A DNA stretch of 64,000 nt from Candidatus Thiodubiliella sp. GTDB lineage: Bacteria; Pseudomonadota; Gammaproteobacteria; PS1; Pseudothioglobaceae. The position numbers were made by a program, and so were the translations under genes. The notes under the pieces are model-generated. The model was not told the origin of the DNA and did no database searches. It saw nothing but the letters and a program-made list of their open reading frames with translations. Location of the stretch: assembly GCA_029237605.1 (NCBI GenBank), contig JAQRGB010000001.1, positions 194,303 through 258,302 on the forward strand, written 5' to 3'. Shown here in pieces: positions 20,916 to 29,986 of this stretch (position 1 is its first letter; each line of letters begins with the position of its first letter).

Positions 20916-20959
20916 CTTGAGTATTTTACTTGAATTTCTAATGCTTGAGTATTTTACTT
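20916..20959 (-). repeat. Tandem 16-base motif upstream of grxD
   Basis: CTTGAGTATTTTACTT occurs at 20916-20931 and again exactly at 20944-20959, a 28-base period, with a degenerate third copy after it. The copies sit within 75 bases upstream of the grxD start and overlap a TATTAT that could be its -10 box. They may bind a regulator. Half of the motif loosely recalls IscR-type sites, but the second half-site is not inverted, so that is weak. Confidence 0.4.
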
Positions 20960-20988
20960 TAGTATTTTATTCATATTTTTTCATCTAC

Positions 20989-21579
20989 CTACTGCTTAAT
21001 TGCTTGAGAAATTGTATATTTTTGCCCTTGCTTAAGCTTTTTATAATTACCAAAAACAGATTTAAAATTATCTTTAATAAAATTACGCAAGCCATTAATG
21101 GTAACAAAAGTAATCTTACCATCTGGTTTAAGTGCATCAAAAGCATCGTACAAAATAATACTAAGCTGCTCTCTACCGACTTTAGCTGGCACATTAGAAA
21201 TCACTTGGTTAAAATACGCAGTCTTATTTACGCTAAGAAATGCATCAGATAGATAGGCTTTAGCATTATTTATATTATTCAGTTTAGCGTTGATGTTAGC
21301 CAACTCAACTGCAACAAAATCCTTATCCACCATATGCACTTCACCTTTTGGGCAGTATTTAGCTACAGATAACCCAATTGGCCCATAACCACAGCCAAGG
21401 TCTATACATTTATCTGACTGATTCACCCTCAAATATTTCATCAATAGTAGCGTACCGCCATCAATAGCACGTGGTGAAAATACACCCCAGCGTGTTTTAA
21501 ACGTTAAGTCATGATTTAATAAATTGGTTTGGACAGTTAAGTCTTGCTTAAGTTTAGAAATATCGCTTCTTACAAACAT
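20989..21579 (-). CDS. Class I SAM-dependent methyltransferase (RsmC/RlmG-like)
   Basis: Likely modifies rRNA or another macromolecule using S-adenosylmethionine. The sequence RWGVFSPRAIDGGTLLLMKYL followed by CIDLGCGYGPIGLSVAKYC (SAM motif I) is typical of the MTS/RsmC-like group. Motif IV reads QVISNVPAKVG rather than the NPPF/NPPY seen in proven guanine-N2 methyltransferases. So substrate and exact name should stay open. At 196 aa it is a single-domain version without the N-terminal half of RsmC. It stands alone, 101 bases upstream of the grxD start on the same strand. Confidence 0.8.
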   Translation of the reverse strand: MFVRSDISKLKQDLTVQTNLLNHDLTFKTRWGVFSPRAIDGGTLLLMKYLRVNQSDKCIDLGCGYGPIGLSVAKYCPKGEVHMVDKDFVAVELANINAKLNNINNAKAYLSDAFLSVNKTAYFNQVISNVPAKVGREQLSIILYDAFDALKPDGKITFVTINGLRNFIKDNFKSVFGNYKKLKQGQKYTISQAIKQ

Positions 21580-21791
21580 ATCTCAACATTATACATATTA
21601 ACTTAACAATCAAATACCAGACCAAGGCGATAATTAAACTACTTAATTAATATTGTTTATTTTGTAAATAGCTAGCCATTAACTGCAATAAATAACTTGA
21701 ACAAAAAAAATACTATGAATTTTAAAACATTATATTTAACTACTAGATTAATAAAAATAGTTGGTACGTATCTAATGATAAAATACTCAAA

Positions 21792-23147
21792 ATGAATATA
21801 CCTGAGTTACTTTCACCAGCAGGAAGCTTAAAACATATGCGTTATGCGTATGCATATGGTGCTGATGCAGTATACGCAGGCCATCCTCGTTATAGTTTGC
21901 GAGTACGTAATAATTCATTTGATTTTAACACTCTCAAACAAGGTATCACTGAAGCGCACGCTCAAAACAAAAAATTCTTCGTGGCATCAAATATTATTCC
22001 CCACAATGCAAAAATAAAAACTTATATGAATGATATTGAGCCTGTAATTGGACTTAATCCTGATGCACTTATTATGGCTGACCCAGGTTTAATTATGATG
22101 GTAAAAGAAAAATTTCCCGAACAAATTATTCATCTTTCTGTGCAAGCTAATACAATTAACTATGCCACTGTAAAATTTTGGAAAAATGCCGATATTAACC
22201 GTGTCATCCTCTCAAGAGAATTATCTCTTGATGAGGTTAAAGAAATTCGTCAAGAATGTCCAGATATTGAATTAGAAGTATTTGTTCATGGCGCACTTTG
22301 TATTGCTTATTCAGGTCGTTGTCTGCTCTCTGGGTATTTTAATCATCGTGACCCAAACCAAGGTTCGTGCACTAACTCTTGTCGTTGGAAGTACGACGTC
22401 AAGAAAGCCGAGGAAACGCTTGAAGGTGATATTAAAGCTGTTGGAATTAAAACACCAAAAGAACAAGTAGTGCTACTCGAAGAAAAAGGTCGTCCAGGAG
22501 AATTAATGCCTGCATATGAAGACGAGCACGGCACTTATATTATGAATTCGAAGGATTTAAGAGCGATTGAGCATGTACATACACTTACTCAAATAGGTGT
22601 CGATTCCTTGAAAATTGAAGGTAGAACAAAGTCTCACTACTATGTCGCTCGCACTGCGCAAGTTTATAAACAGGCAATTAACGATGCCGTAGCAGGTAAA
22701 AAATTTAACCCAGGAGCCTTTGGTGTATTAGAAAACTTAGCCAATAGAGGTTATACCGATGGATTTTATCGTCGTCATCAACCAGAAGAATTACAAACCT
22801 ATTTTGATAATTATTCTCGCTCTAATCAACAACAAGTAGTTGGTGAAATAATAGATTACAAAGACGGAAAGGCGCTAATTAAAGCCAAAAATAAATTTAG
22901 TGTTGGTGATTCAATTGAAGTTATTTTACCACAAAGTTGCTTCCATACCACAGTGGGATCAATTATAACAGAGCACAATAAAGAATTAGAAGTTGCCAAA
23001 GGTAGTGATTATATAGTGTGGATCCCAATGCCTAAAATAAACCCAGAACTTGGTTTTATTGCTAGAAATTTTGATGAAAAAATAAAAATAAAAAATAAAA
23101 ACATCCAAAAAGACCCTAATCAAAAAATTCGTAGGCCGTCTTGGTAA
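21792..23147 (+). CDS. trhP: tRNA uridine-34 hydroxylase, peptidase U32 family
   Basis: TrhP (formerly YegQ) makes 5-hydroxyuridine at wobble position 34 of certain tRNAs, using prephenate. The protein begins ELLSPAGSLKHMRYAYAYGADAVYAG and has the U32 signature EVFVHGALCIAYSGRCLLSGY. Cysteines in GSCTNSCRWKYDV are candidate cluster ligands. The 451 aa length agrees with YegQ. It stands alone, with about 200 bases free upstream. The family is certain; the tRNA role is taken from characterised homologues. Confidence 0.9.
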   Translation: MNIPELLSPAGSLKHMRYAYAYGADAVYAGHPRYSLRVRNNSFDFNTLKQGITEAHAQNKKFFVASNIIPHNAKIKTYMNDIEPVIGLNPDALIMADPGLIMMVKEKFPEQIIHLSVQANTINYATVKFWKNADINRVILSRELSLDEVKEIRQECPDIELEVFVHGALCIAYSGRCLLSGYFNHRDPNQGSCTNSCRWKYDVKKAEETLEGDIKAVGIKTPKEQVVLLEEKGRPGELMPAYEDEHGTYIMNSKDLRAIEHVHTLTQIGVDSLKIEGRTKSHYYVARTAQVYKQAINDAVAGKKFNPGAFGVLENLANRGYTDGFYRRHQPEELQTYFDNYSRSNQQQVVGEIIDYKDGKALIKAKNKFSVGDSIEVILPQSCFHTTVGSIITEHNKELEVAKGSDYIVWIPMPKINPELGFIARNFDEKIKIKNKNIQKDPNQKIRRPSW

Positions 23148-23207
23148 CCAACTGAGTTAATATGACTCATCAAGTATAATATACTTTTTTTATAGTAAGA
23201 TTATTAA

Positions 23208-25010
23208 ATGCTTGATTCGATTACATCTCCTATTGATATTAAAAATCTGAGTTTAAAACAGTTACAATCCTTAGCGGATGAAATTCATACATTTTTAATC
23301 AATAATGTGCAGAAAACTGGTGGGCATCTTGCTTCTAATCTTGGTACAGTCGAAATGTCAATTGCTATGCATTATGTATTTGATACACCAAAAGACAGCA
23401 TTGTATTTGATGTTGGACATCAAGCTTACACGCACAAAATACTAACAGGACGTAAGGATAGAATGCATACTATACGTCAAAAAAATGGTATATCTGGATT
23501 TACTAAAAGAGAAGAAAGTGAGCACGATAGTTTTGGCGCTGGACATTCATCAACTTCTATTAGCGCAGCTTTAGGTATTGCGATTGCCAATAAAATTAAC
23601 CATAATGATAATAAATCTATTGCAGTAATTGGTGATGGAGCACTTACTGGTGGCATGTCATTCGAAGCATTAAACCATGCTGGTGACAGTGATGCAGATT
23701 TGCTAATTATTCTCAATGATAATAATATGAGTATCTCAAAAAATGTCGGTGCAATGAATAAATATCTAACTAAGCTCATCTCTGGTAAAGTATATTCAAC
23801 GATGAAAAATAAATCACTAGTTTTTCTAGAAAGAATGCCACGTATACATGAATTTGCTAAACGTTCAGAAGAACACCTTAAAGGTATGGTTTTACCTAGT
23901 ACTTTATTTGAAGAATTAGGCTTAGAGTATTATGGACCAATTAATGGGCACGACTTGCCTACTTTAATCAAAACTCTACAAAACTTAAAAGCGCAGAATA
24001 GACCTAGATTACTTCACTTGATTACCAAAAAAGGCCATGGCTTAGATAGTGCAGAAAATGACCCTTGTAAATTTCATGGTATCGCTCCTGCATCTGATAA
24101 CTCAAATACACAAGATAGTAGTTATAGCAATATTTTTGGACGCTGGTTAATAAATACTGCCAGTAACAATAAAGATTTAATAGCTATAACTCCTGCAATG
24201 TGTACTGGTTCTGGCATGAGTGAGTTTGAGCAAAAATTTCCTGAACAGTATTTTGATGTGGGGATTGCTGAACAACATGCTGTTACTTTTGCAGCTGGAT
24301 TAGCAACACAGGGCTTAAAGCCTATTGTTGCTATTTATTCAACTTTTTTACAACGTGGCTATGATCAGCTTATTCACGATATTGCTTTACAAAAACTTAA
24401 TGTTATTTTTGCCATTGATCGAGCAGGTTTAGTTGGCAGTGATGGAGCTACTCATGCGGGGTGTTTTGATTTAAGTTTTTTAAGATGCATTCCAAACCTA
24501 GTAATTATGGCGCCAAGCAATGGTTTGGAAATGTATAAAATGCTCAATACTGCTTTTAAAATGGAATCACCTATTTGTATTCGCTATCCACGAGGTATGT
24601 CAAGTGTGAAAAAATATGAAACTCAAGATATCGTAGAAGTTGGCAAGGGTAATGTACTACTAAAAGGCAATAAAATAGCTATTTTTTCTTATGGTAATAC
24701 AGTTGGAGCGGCGTTAAAAGCAGGCAAAGAGCTTGGGGCTAGTGTGATTGATATGCGTTTTGTAAAGCCATTAGACAAGCAACTTATTAGTGAAATAGCA
24801 AACTCACACCATCAATTAATTTCTATTGAAGATAATACTATATTAGGCGGTGGAGGCAGCGCTATTAGCGAGTACCTACATCAAAAAAAAATTACAACAT
24901 CTTTGCGAATATTAGGATTACCAGATGAATTTACCGAACAAGGATCTCAAGAAGAATTATATCAACAATATGGGTTAACAGCGCAAGGCATTATTGATGC
25001 TACCAAATAA
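23208..25010 (+). CDS. dxs: 1-deoxy-D-xylulose-5-phosphate synthase
   Basis: Thiamine-diphosphate enzyme joining pyruvate and glyceraldehyde 3-phosphate, the entry step of the MEP isoprenoid pathway. ThDP-binding GDGALTGGMSFEALN, the catalytic DVGIAEQHAVTFAAGLA, and DRAGLVGSDGATHAG are intact. It is 600 aa, slightly shorter than E. coli Dxs. A TATAAT (23175-23180) lies about 28 bases before the ATG without a clear -35. The stop overlaps the start of the DUF2062 gene (TAATG). ispG, a later MEP step, is encoded convergently just downstream, and ispB is elsewhere in the window. Confidence 0.97.
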   Translation: MLDSITSPIDIKNLSLKQLQSLADEIHTFLINNVQKTGGHLASNLGTVEMSIAMHYVFDTPKDSIVFDVGHQAYTHKILTGRKDRMHTIRQKNGISGFTKREESEHDSFGAGHSSTSISAALGIAIANKINHNDNKSIAVIGDGALTGGMSFEALNHAGDSDADLLIILNDNNMSISKNVGAMNKYLTKLISGKVYSTMKNKSLVFLERMPRIHEFAKRSEEHLKGMVLPSTLFEELGLEYYGPINGHDLPTLIKTLQNLKAQNRPRLLHLITKKGHGLDSAENDPCKFHGIAPASDNSNTQDSSYSNIFGRWLINTASNNKDLIAITPAMCTGSGMSEFEQKFPEQYFDVGIAEQHAVTFAAGLATQGLKPIVAIYSTFLQRGYDQLIHDIALQKLNVIFAIDRAGLVGSDGATHAGCFDLSFLRCIPNLVIMAPSNGLEMYKMLNTAFKMESPICIRYPRGMSSVKKYETQDIVEVGKGNVLLKGNKIAIFSYGNTVGAALKAGKELGASVIDMRFVKPLDKQLISEIANSHHQLISIEDNTILGGGGSAISEYLHQKKITTSLRILGLPDEFTEQGSQEELYQQYGLTAQGIIDATK

Positions 25011-25504
25011 TGAAAAAACTCCTAAAACGTTATAGCCCCAATCAAAATGAAATAAAAAATCATAAGACACTTAGTTGGCTTAGTAAACACTTACACAATC
25101 CCAGTTTATGGAATTTTAATCGTAAATCTATTTCTAAAGCCTTTGCAATTGGTTTATTTTGTGCATTTACTCCCGTACCGTTCCAAATGTTACTGGCTGC
25201 ACCATGCGCTATTATTTTTTCAGCTAACTTGCCTGTGGCAGTAGCATTAGTGTGGATTACCAACCCTATAACAATACCACCTATTTTCTACGCCTGCTAC
25301 AAACTTGGTGCTTGGATTTTAGAAGTAAATATTAAACAAGACTTTGTAATGTCATTTAAATATGTGTGGCAAGTATTTGACACGATTTGGCAGCCATTCT
25401 TACTTGGTTGTTTGATACTATCCATTGTTAGCTCAGTACTTGGTTATTTCAGCATTCAGTTCGTTTATCGACTAAAGGCCTATAAAAGATTAAGAAAAAG
25501 TTAA
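25010..25504 (+). CDS. DUF2062 domain membrane protein
   Basis: Small integral membrane protein of unknown function. After a basic N-terminus come [27 protein letters not shown] and the [20 protein letters not shown] motif, which define DUF2062. There are about three hydrophobic helices within 164 aa. Its ATG overlaps the dxs stop, so the two are translationally coupled. Its 3' end overlaps the end of ispG on the opposite strand by 15 bases, leaving no room for a conventional terminator between them. Confidence 0.9.
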   Translation: MKKLLKRYSPNQNEIKNHKTLSWLSKHLHNPSLWNFNRKSISKAFAIGLFCAFTPVPFQMLLAAPCAIIFSANLPVAVALVWITNPITIPPIFYACYKLGAWILEVNIKQDFVMSFKYVWQVFDTIWQPFLLGCLILSIVSSVLGYFSIQFVYRLKAYKRLRKS

Positions 25505-26566
25505 TTTTCGCCTAATTTGTATTTCTAACTGATCAACTAGATCTTCATTGCTTACTTTAGAATGCGTTAAACCATCAATATACATTAAATTAGGAGCGCC
25601 GCCAGTTAGACCAACTGATACTGCTTTGGCCTCACCTGGTCCGTTAACCACACAACCAATGACCGCAACATCAATTGGCTCATTAATATCTTCTAAACGC
25701 GCTTCTAATTCATTAACTACCTTGATTACATTAAACTTTTGTCGTGAACAAGATGGACAGGCAATCAAATTAACACCTTTTTGTCGCAAACCAAGTGACT
25801 TTAAAATATCAAATCCAACTTTAATTTCATCCACAGGATCAGAAGCAAGAGAAACACGAATAGTATCGCCAATACCTTCTGAAAGAAGCAAACCTAAGCC
25901 AATAGATGATTTTATTGAACCTGCTCTAAGCGATCCTGATTCGGTAATACCAAGATGTAGAGGGTTTTTAATTTGTGATGCTAATTGTTTGTAAGCAAAA
26001 ACTGTCATAAATACTTCACTGGCTTTAAGTGATATTTTGTAATTATCAAAATTAAGTCTATCTAGAATATCAATATGCCTAAATGCGCTTTCCACCATTG
26101 CTTCAGGCGTAGGTTTAATATATTTCTTTTGTAAGTCTTTTTCCAAAGAACCTGCATTAACGCCAATACGGATTGGAATATTGTTATCTAATGCTGATGC
26201 CACTACCTCTTTAACCCTGCACTCTCGCCCGATATTACCTGGGTTAATACGCAGACAATCTGCACCATATTCTGCAACTTTGAGCGCAATTTTGTAATCA
26301 AAATGAATGTCAGCAATCAATGGAATGCTAACTTGTTTCTTTATTTCTTTAAAAGCATGTGCTGCATCCATTGTTGGTACAGAAATACGCACTAAATCAG
26401 CTCCTGCATTTTGAACTTCCTGTATTTGTACAACTGTTGCTTTAACGTCATGCGTGTCGGTATTAGTCATACTCTGTACAGAAATTAGCGCATTACCACC
26501 AATGGCAACATCACCAACAAAGATTTGCTTAGATTCTCTTCTTTTGATACTGTAAGTAGATTTCAT
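25490..26566 (-). CDS. ispG: (E)-4-hydroxy-3-methylbut-2-enyl-diphosphate synthase
   Basis: Iron-sulfur enzyme making HMBPP from MEcPP, the penultimate MEP-pathway step. It starts [30 protein letters not shown]. The [4Fe-4S] ligands are visible in CPSCSRQKF and the downstream CVVNGPGEA. The 358 aa length is standard for the proteobacterial short form. It is third in an rlmN / small membrane protein / ispG operon with two-base gaps between genes, and is convergent with and overlapping the DUF2062 gene. Confidence 0.97.
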   Translation of the reverse strand: MKSTYSIKRRESKQIFVGDVAIGGNALISVQSMTNTDTHDVKATVVQIQEVQNAGADLVRISVPTMDAAHAFKEIKKQVSIPLIADIHFDYKIALKVAEYGADCLRINPGNIGRECRVKEVVASALDNNIPIRIGVNAGSLEKDLQKKYIKPTPEAMVESAFRHIDILDRLNFDNYKISLKASEVFMTVFAYKQLASQIKNPLHLGITESGSLRAGSIKSSIGLGLLLSEGIGDTIRVSLASDPVDEIKVGFDILKSLGLRQKGVNLIACPSCSRQKFNVIKVVNELEARLEDINEPIDVAVIGCVVNGPGEAKAVSVGLTGGAPNLMYIDGLTHSKVSNEDLVDQLEIQIRRKLTFS

Positions 26567-26568
26567 CG

Positions 26569-26859
26569 CTATTTCTTATAAATTTGATTCACCTCATCCA
26601 GATTTTCTAGCACCTTATATTCTCCTACTCTTGGCTTGATTATGCTAGCTTTAATATCAATATGAGAATGGTTAATTTTAATTTTATCGGTTTCTGGTTC
26701 TTTGATAATAATCACGCTTGTGTTTGATTTTTTTGGTATTTGCTTATCACTAGAAAAAAAATAAACAATAAGAATAAGAATAAATACAGCTAATAATATC
26801 CACAACTTAAGGCCTTTGCCTATTTTTCTTTGTTTGTGATAACATTCAATGCTTCCCAT
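26569..26859 (-). CDS. Small single-pass membrane protein in the rodZ position
   Basis: This 96 aa protein has a short polar and basic N-terminus with two His and one Cys (about 20 residues), one transmembrane helix (about residues 20-40, [17 protein letters not shown]) and a polar tail of about 55 residues. No domain is recognised. It lies between rlmN and ispG with two-base gaps on each side. In Gammaproteobacteria that slot usually holds rodZ (HTH plus one membrane helix plus periplasmic domain), sometimes with pilF. It could be a drastically shortened RodZ that lost the HTH, or an unrelated protein. The tight packing argues that it is translated. Confidence 0.6.
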   Translation of the reverse strand: MGSIECYHKQRKIGKGLKLWILLAVFILILIVYFFSSDKQIPKKSNTSVIIIKEPETDKIKINHSHIDIKASIIKPRVGEYKVLENLDEVNQIYKK

Positions 26860-26861
26860 GT

Positions 26862-27935
26862 TTATCCTGCTATATCTTTAATACGTTTAGTTTTATCAAT
26901 AATCTTGCCAGCTAACTGACCGCAAGCACCGCTTATATCGCCACCCCGTGTACGCCTGATGGTAGTACGAATACCATTGTCAAATAAAATATCTTGAAAC
27001 AATGCAATTGTAACCTTCTCTGAAGGCTTGTATTTAGTTTCTGGAAAAGAGTTGAAAGGAATTAAATTCACTTTAACTGATAGTCCTTTTAATAAAAATG
27101 CTAATTTCTTAGCTTGAACAACGCTATCATTCACTCCATCTAGCATTACATATTCAAACAAAATATGTCTCTCTTGCGTGCCTGCGTTTAAGTAGTTTCG
27201 ACAAGCTGATATTAATTCTTTAATTGGATATTTTTGGTTAATTGGTACCAGTTCATCACGCAAAAGATCATCAGATGTATGCAAAGAAATAGCCAAACTA
27301 ACTGGGGTTCTATCCGCCATCCTTAGTAGTGCTGGTACCACGCCAGAGGTTGAAATAGTCACCTTACGTCTAGAAAACCCAAACGCTAAATCATCTAATA
27401 ATAAATCACAGGCTGTGTAAACTGCCTGCTCGTTTAGCAAAGGCTCTCCCATCCCCATAAATACTACATTAGAAATACGCTTATTTTTGTTATTTAAATG
27501 CAGATTAACAATCATCACCTGAGCAATGATTTCTGCAGTTGTAAGATTACGATTAAAACCTTGCATACCAGTATAGCAAAAAGTACATGCCAATGAACAT
27601 CCTACTTGTGACGAAATACATAACGTGCCTCTGTCTTTTTCAGGAATATATACTGTCTCTATAAAATTATTTTTACCTGCATCAATTACCCACTTAATCA
27701 CACCATCAAATGCATTACTCTGCTTGACTACTTTAGGAAGTTCAATGCAAACAGTATCATTAAGTTGCTCTCTAAGTTTTTTGCTTAAATTTAACATCTT
27801 ATCAAAGTCAAACTCATAATATTTGTAAATCCAGCGCATAATCTGTTTGACACGATAAGGCTTCTCACCTAAAGTTTTAAAAAAATCAGTGAGTGCTTTT
27901 TGGTTTAAATCTAAAAGATTACACTTGATATTCAA
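26862..27935 (-). CDS. rlmN: Dual-specificity 23S rRNA/tRNA adenine-C2 methyltransferase
   Basis: Radical-SAM enzyme that methylates C2 of A2503 in 23S rRNA and A37 in some tRNAs. The radical-SAM CxxxCxxC is CSLACTFCYTGMQG. VVFMGMGEPLLN and the TISTSGVVPALLRM segment are characteristic, and the catalytic C-terminal Cys lies in GDISGACGQLAGK. At 357 aa it is full length. First gene of the operon with the small membrane protein and ispG. Confidence 0.97.
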   Translation of the reverse strand: MNIKCNLLDLNQKALTDFFKTLGEKPYRVKQIMRWIYKYYEFDFDKMLNLSKKLREQLNDTVCIELPKVVKQSNAFDGVIKWVIDAGKNNFIETVYIPEKDRGTLCISSQVGCSLACTFCYTGMQGFNRNLTTAEIIAQVMIVNLHLNNKNKRISNVVFMGMGEPLLNEQAVYTACDLLLDDLAFGFSRRKVTISTSGVVPALLRMADRTPVSLAISLHTSDDLLRDELVPINQKYPIKELISACRNYLNAGTQERHILFEYVMLDGVNDSVVQAKKLAFLLKGLSVKVNLIPFNSFPETKYKPSEKVTIALFQDILFDNGIRTTIRRTRGGDISGACGQLAGKIIDKTKRIKDIAG

Positions 27936-28064
27936 AATATACCCTTTGTATAATTATTGATAATTAAAAAATAACGCCATTCTAGGTGGTATTGAATGCC
28001 ACTAACCAAGTTAGCTGTATTGTTAAAAAGTATTTTAATAGTAATTAAGATCATCTTTAAATTC

Positions 28065-28106
28065 ACAAATAAAAAAAAGCACCATATGGTGCTTTTTTTT
28101 ATTTGT
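28065..28106 (-). terminator. 42-base perfect palindrome, terminator of hupB
   Basis: The two halves are exactly complementary over 21 bases each, with GCACCATATGGTGC at the centre and A8/T8 runs on the flanks. On the minus strand it begins 12 bases after the hupB stop and provides a GC-containing stem followed by a T run. It is symmetrical, so it works equally on the plus strand, although no plus-strand gene ends there. Confidence 0.8.
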
Positions 28107-28118
28107 AATAATTAAATA

Positions 28119-28394
28119 TTAACAATTTACAGCATCTTTAAGAGATTTACCTGCTTTAAATGCAGCTACTTTAGATGCAGAAATTTGAATAGTTGCACCA
28201 GTTTGTGGATTGCGACCTGTACGCGCAGCGCGATCTCTAACAACAAAAGAACCAAAACCAGTTAACTGCACGCTATCACCTTTAGACATGGCATTAGAAA
28301 TAGCATTAGTTGTAGCATTTAGTGCGCGAGCAGCATCTGCTTTAGAAAGATTTGTCTCTGATGCAATCGCACCAATTAGTTCAGATTTGTTCAT
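28119..28394 (-). CDS. hupB: HU-type DNA-binding protein
   Basis: Histone-like nucleoid protein that bends and compacts DNA. The 91 aa product starts MNKSELIGAIASETNLSKADAA and contains GFGSFVVRDRAARTGRNPQTG, the DNA-binding arm. The ORF track runs 31 residues further upstream, but that is the leader: AAGGAGAT sits at the right distance before the ATG at 28394. A strong sigma70 promoter lies about 110 bases upstream, giving a 5' leader of about 100 bases, and a palindromic terminator follows. Looks like an abundant monocistronic mRNA. Confidence 0.97.
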   Translation of the reverse strand: MNKSELIGAIASETNLSKADAARALNATTNAISNAMSKGDSVQLTGFGSFVVRDRAARTGRNPQTGATIQISASKVAAFKAGKSLKDAVNC

Positions 28395-28504
28395 ATTTAT
28401 CTCCTTGAAAGTTCTTGTTAAAAAAATACTAAAAGTCCTTATAAATAAAAAATAAAAGCAGCAACAAATCAATGTTACAACAATCACAACAGTTAGTGCG
28501 CTTA

Positions 28505-28533
28505 ATTATAATCTAATAACCATACTATGTAAA
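28505..28533 (-). promoter_or_regulatory. Sigma70 promoter of hupB
   Basis: On the minus strand TTTACA (28528-28533) and a perfect TATAAT (28505-28510) are 17 bases apart. Transcription would begin near 28498, just downstream of the smpB stop codon (28558). Confidence 0.75.
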
Positions 28534-28557
28534 GGTTTTTTAAAAAAAATATTTTCT

Positions 28558-29037
28558 CTATTTGAAGCTTTCTTTTAACGCTCTTTTTTTATCTATCTTC
28601 CAGTCTTTTTCTTTGATGTCTTGGCGCTTATCATATGTTTTTTTACCCTTAGCTATGCCGATTTCTAACTTAACTTTACCTTTATACCAATATAATTTAA
28701 GTGGTATTATGGTAGCGCCTTTTTGATTAACTTTATCCTTGATACGATTAATTTCTAAGCGATGTAGTAATAATTTTCGCGTTCGCGTTGGGTCAGCTTT
28801 AACATGCGTAGAAGTACTTTTTAAAGGGGAAATATGACTACCAAACAAAAACAACTCATTATCTTTTAAAATAACATAACTTTCCTTAATCTGCACCTTA
28901 TTATCACGTAGGCTTTTTACCTCCCAACCCTCTAAAGAAATCCCAGCTTCAAGCGTTTGTTCTATAAAATAGTCATATCGCGCCTTTTTATTGGTGGCAA
29001 TCATATTTGAACTTATTTTTTTATTTTTTTTAGTCAT
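28558..29037 (-). CDS. smpB: SsrA-binding protein
   Basis: Binds tmRNA and brings it to stalled ribosomes for trans-translation. NKKARYDYFIEQTLEAGISLEGWEVKSLRD and ELFLFGSHISPL are family signatures, and the basic C-terminal tail (DWKIDKKRALKESFK) that enters the mRNA channel is present. The track starts at 29061; I choose the ATG at 29037 (MTKKNKK), which gives 159 aa and matches usual SmpB N-termini. That start codon overlaps the ratA start codon on the opposite strand (CATG). I did not find ssrA in this window. Confidence 0.94.
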   Translation of the reverse strand: MTKKNKKISSNMIATNKKARYDYFIEQTLEAGISLEGWEVKSLRDNKVQIKESYVILKDNELFLFGSHISPLKSTSTHVKADPTRTRKLLLHRLEINRIKDKVNQKGATIIPLKLYWYKGKVKLEIGIAKGKKTYDKRQDIKEKDWKIDKKRALKESFK

Positions 29038-29488
29038 GCATAGAATCTCTAAAGGCGCCATTGTTCCATACTCTTGTGGACAAATGTATCAATTGGTTAA
29101 TCAAATTAATAAATACCCTAAATTTCTTAATTGGTGTTCATCTGCTAGCATTATAAATCAAACTGAAGAAGAAATTGTTGCTTCAATAAGTATTAATAAA
29201 AGTACATTTAATCAAACTTTTACCACAATTAATACTTTAATTCCTGACACACGTATTGATATGCAGCTTAAAGACGGACCTTTTAAACAATTAAATGGTG
29301 CTTGGGTTTTTACACTGTTAAGTGATAATGCTTGTAAAATAAACCTTGAATTAGAATTTAGTTTTGCTTCAAAGTTAGTTGATATGACAATTGCCCCTAT
29401 CTTTACTTCAATCTCTAGCACACAACTTGATGCTTTTATTAAGCAAGCTAAGAAAATATACGGCGATAAAGACTACACGTCATTATGA
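29036..29488 (+). CDS. ratA: RatA-type ubiquinone-binding START-like protein
   Basis: RatA/Coq10-like proteins bind quinone or lipid; E. coli RatA has also been reported to affect ribosome association. The 150 aa form begins MHRISKGAIVPYSCGQMYQLVNQI, which aligns with the family start, so the track's extra 15 residues are dropped. FKQLNGAWVFTLL and a C-terminal amphipathic helix complete the fold. It is divergent from smpB, the usual neighbour, but here the two start codons share bases. Confidence 0.88.
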   Translation: MHRISKGAIVPYSCGQMYQLVNQINKYPKFLNWCSSASIINQTEEEIVASISINKSTFNQTFTTINTLIPDTRIDMQLKDGPFKQLNGAWVFTLLSDNACKINLELEFSFASKLVDMTIAPIFTSISSTQLDAFIKQAKKIYGDKDYTSL

Positions 29489-29986
29489 GCAATCATTAAA
29501 ATATTATCTTATTTAGCAAAACATTTGGAGTAATATGTCAATTAGTGGTAGTGAAAAATCTATCTAACTTTATTAAAAAAAGTTTTTTACCCAATAAGAT
29601 AAGAAGGATTAATGATACTAACTGATTGTGGTAAACTAAAACATCAAATCTCACGCTCAAAGTTTAATAAAAAAACATATCTTGTGTAAATTAATAGTAA
29701 AGTTACTAACGATGCTATTATTTAATTACGACAAAAAATAACATAAAAATACGGGATGAACAAACATACTAAGACAGGTATTGCTCAACAACCTGATTGG
29801 CTTTGGGGTAGGAATCAACCAATACGCAAGCGTAAAAATATTCAGACTTCATGAATTAAACTTAAAATAATCGAAGAAAAAATTATCAAGTTAGGTGCAT
29901 GACTGCTCACGTTGCTATTCCAACACTTAAACTAATTCTCACACAAATTTGTGATTATAAATTAGACATCATTCAACTAGGATTCT
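29489..29986. other. Degenerate intergenic DNA before the DUF455 remnant
   Basis: About 500 bases with no intact frame. Short open stretches on the plus strand (for example PDWLWGRNQPIRKRK near 29800, and TAHVAIPTLKLILTQI near 29910 in another frame) look like eroded coding sequence broken by stops and frameshifts. I cannot name the parent gene. No promoter or RNA element is convincing. Confidence 0.4.

Noticed and set aside
20917-21252. 111-aa plus-strand ORF opposite the methyltransferase
   Set aside because: Low-complexity antisense frame over a well-supported minus-strand methyltransferase.
23150-23180. Full sigma70 promoter for dxs
   Set aside because: A good TATAAT is present but no acceptable -35 at 16-18 bases; only noted within the dxs entry.
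28991-29061. Longer track versions of smpB and ratA
   Set aside because: The extra N-terminal residues do not match either family; the inner ATG codons do.
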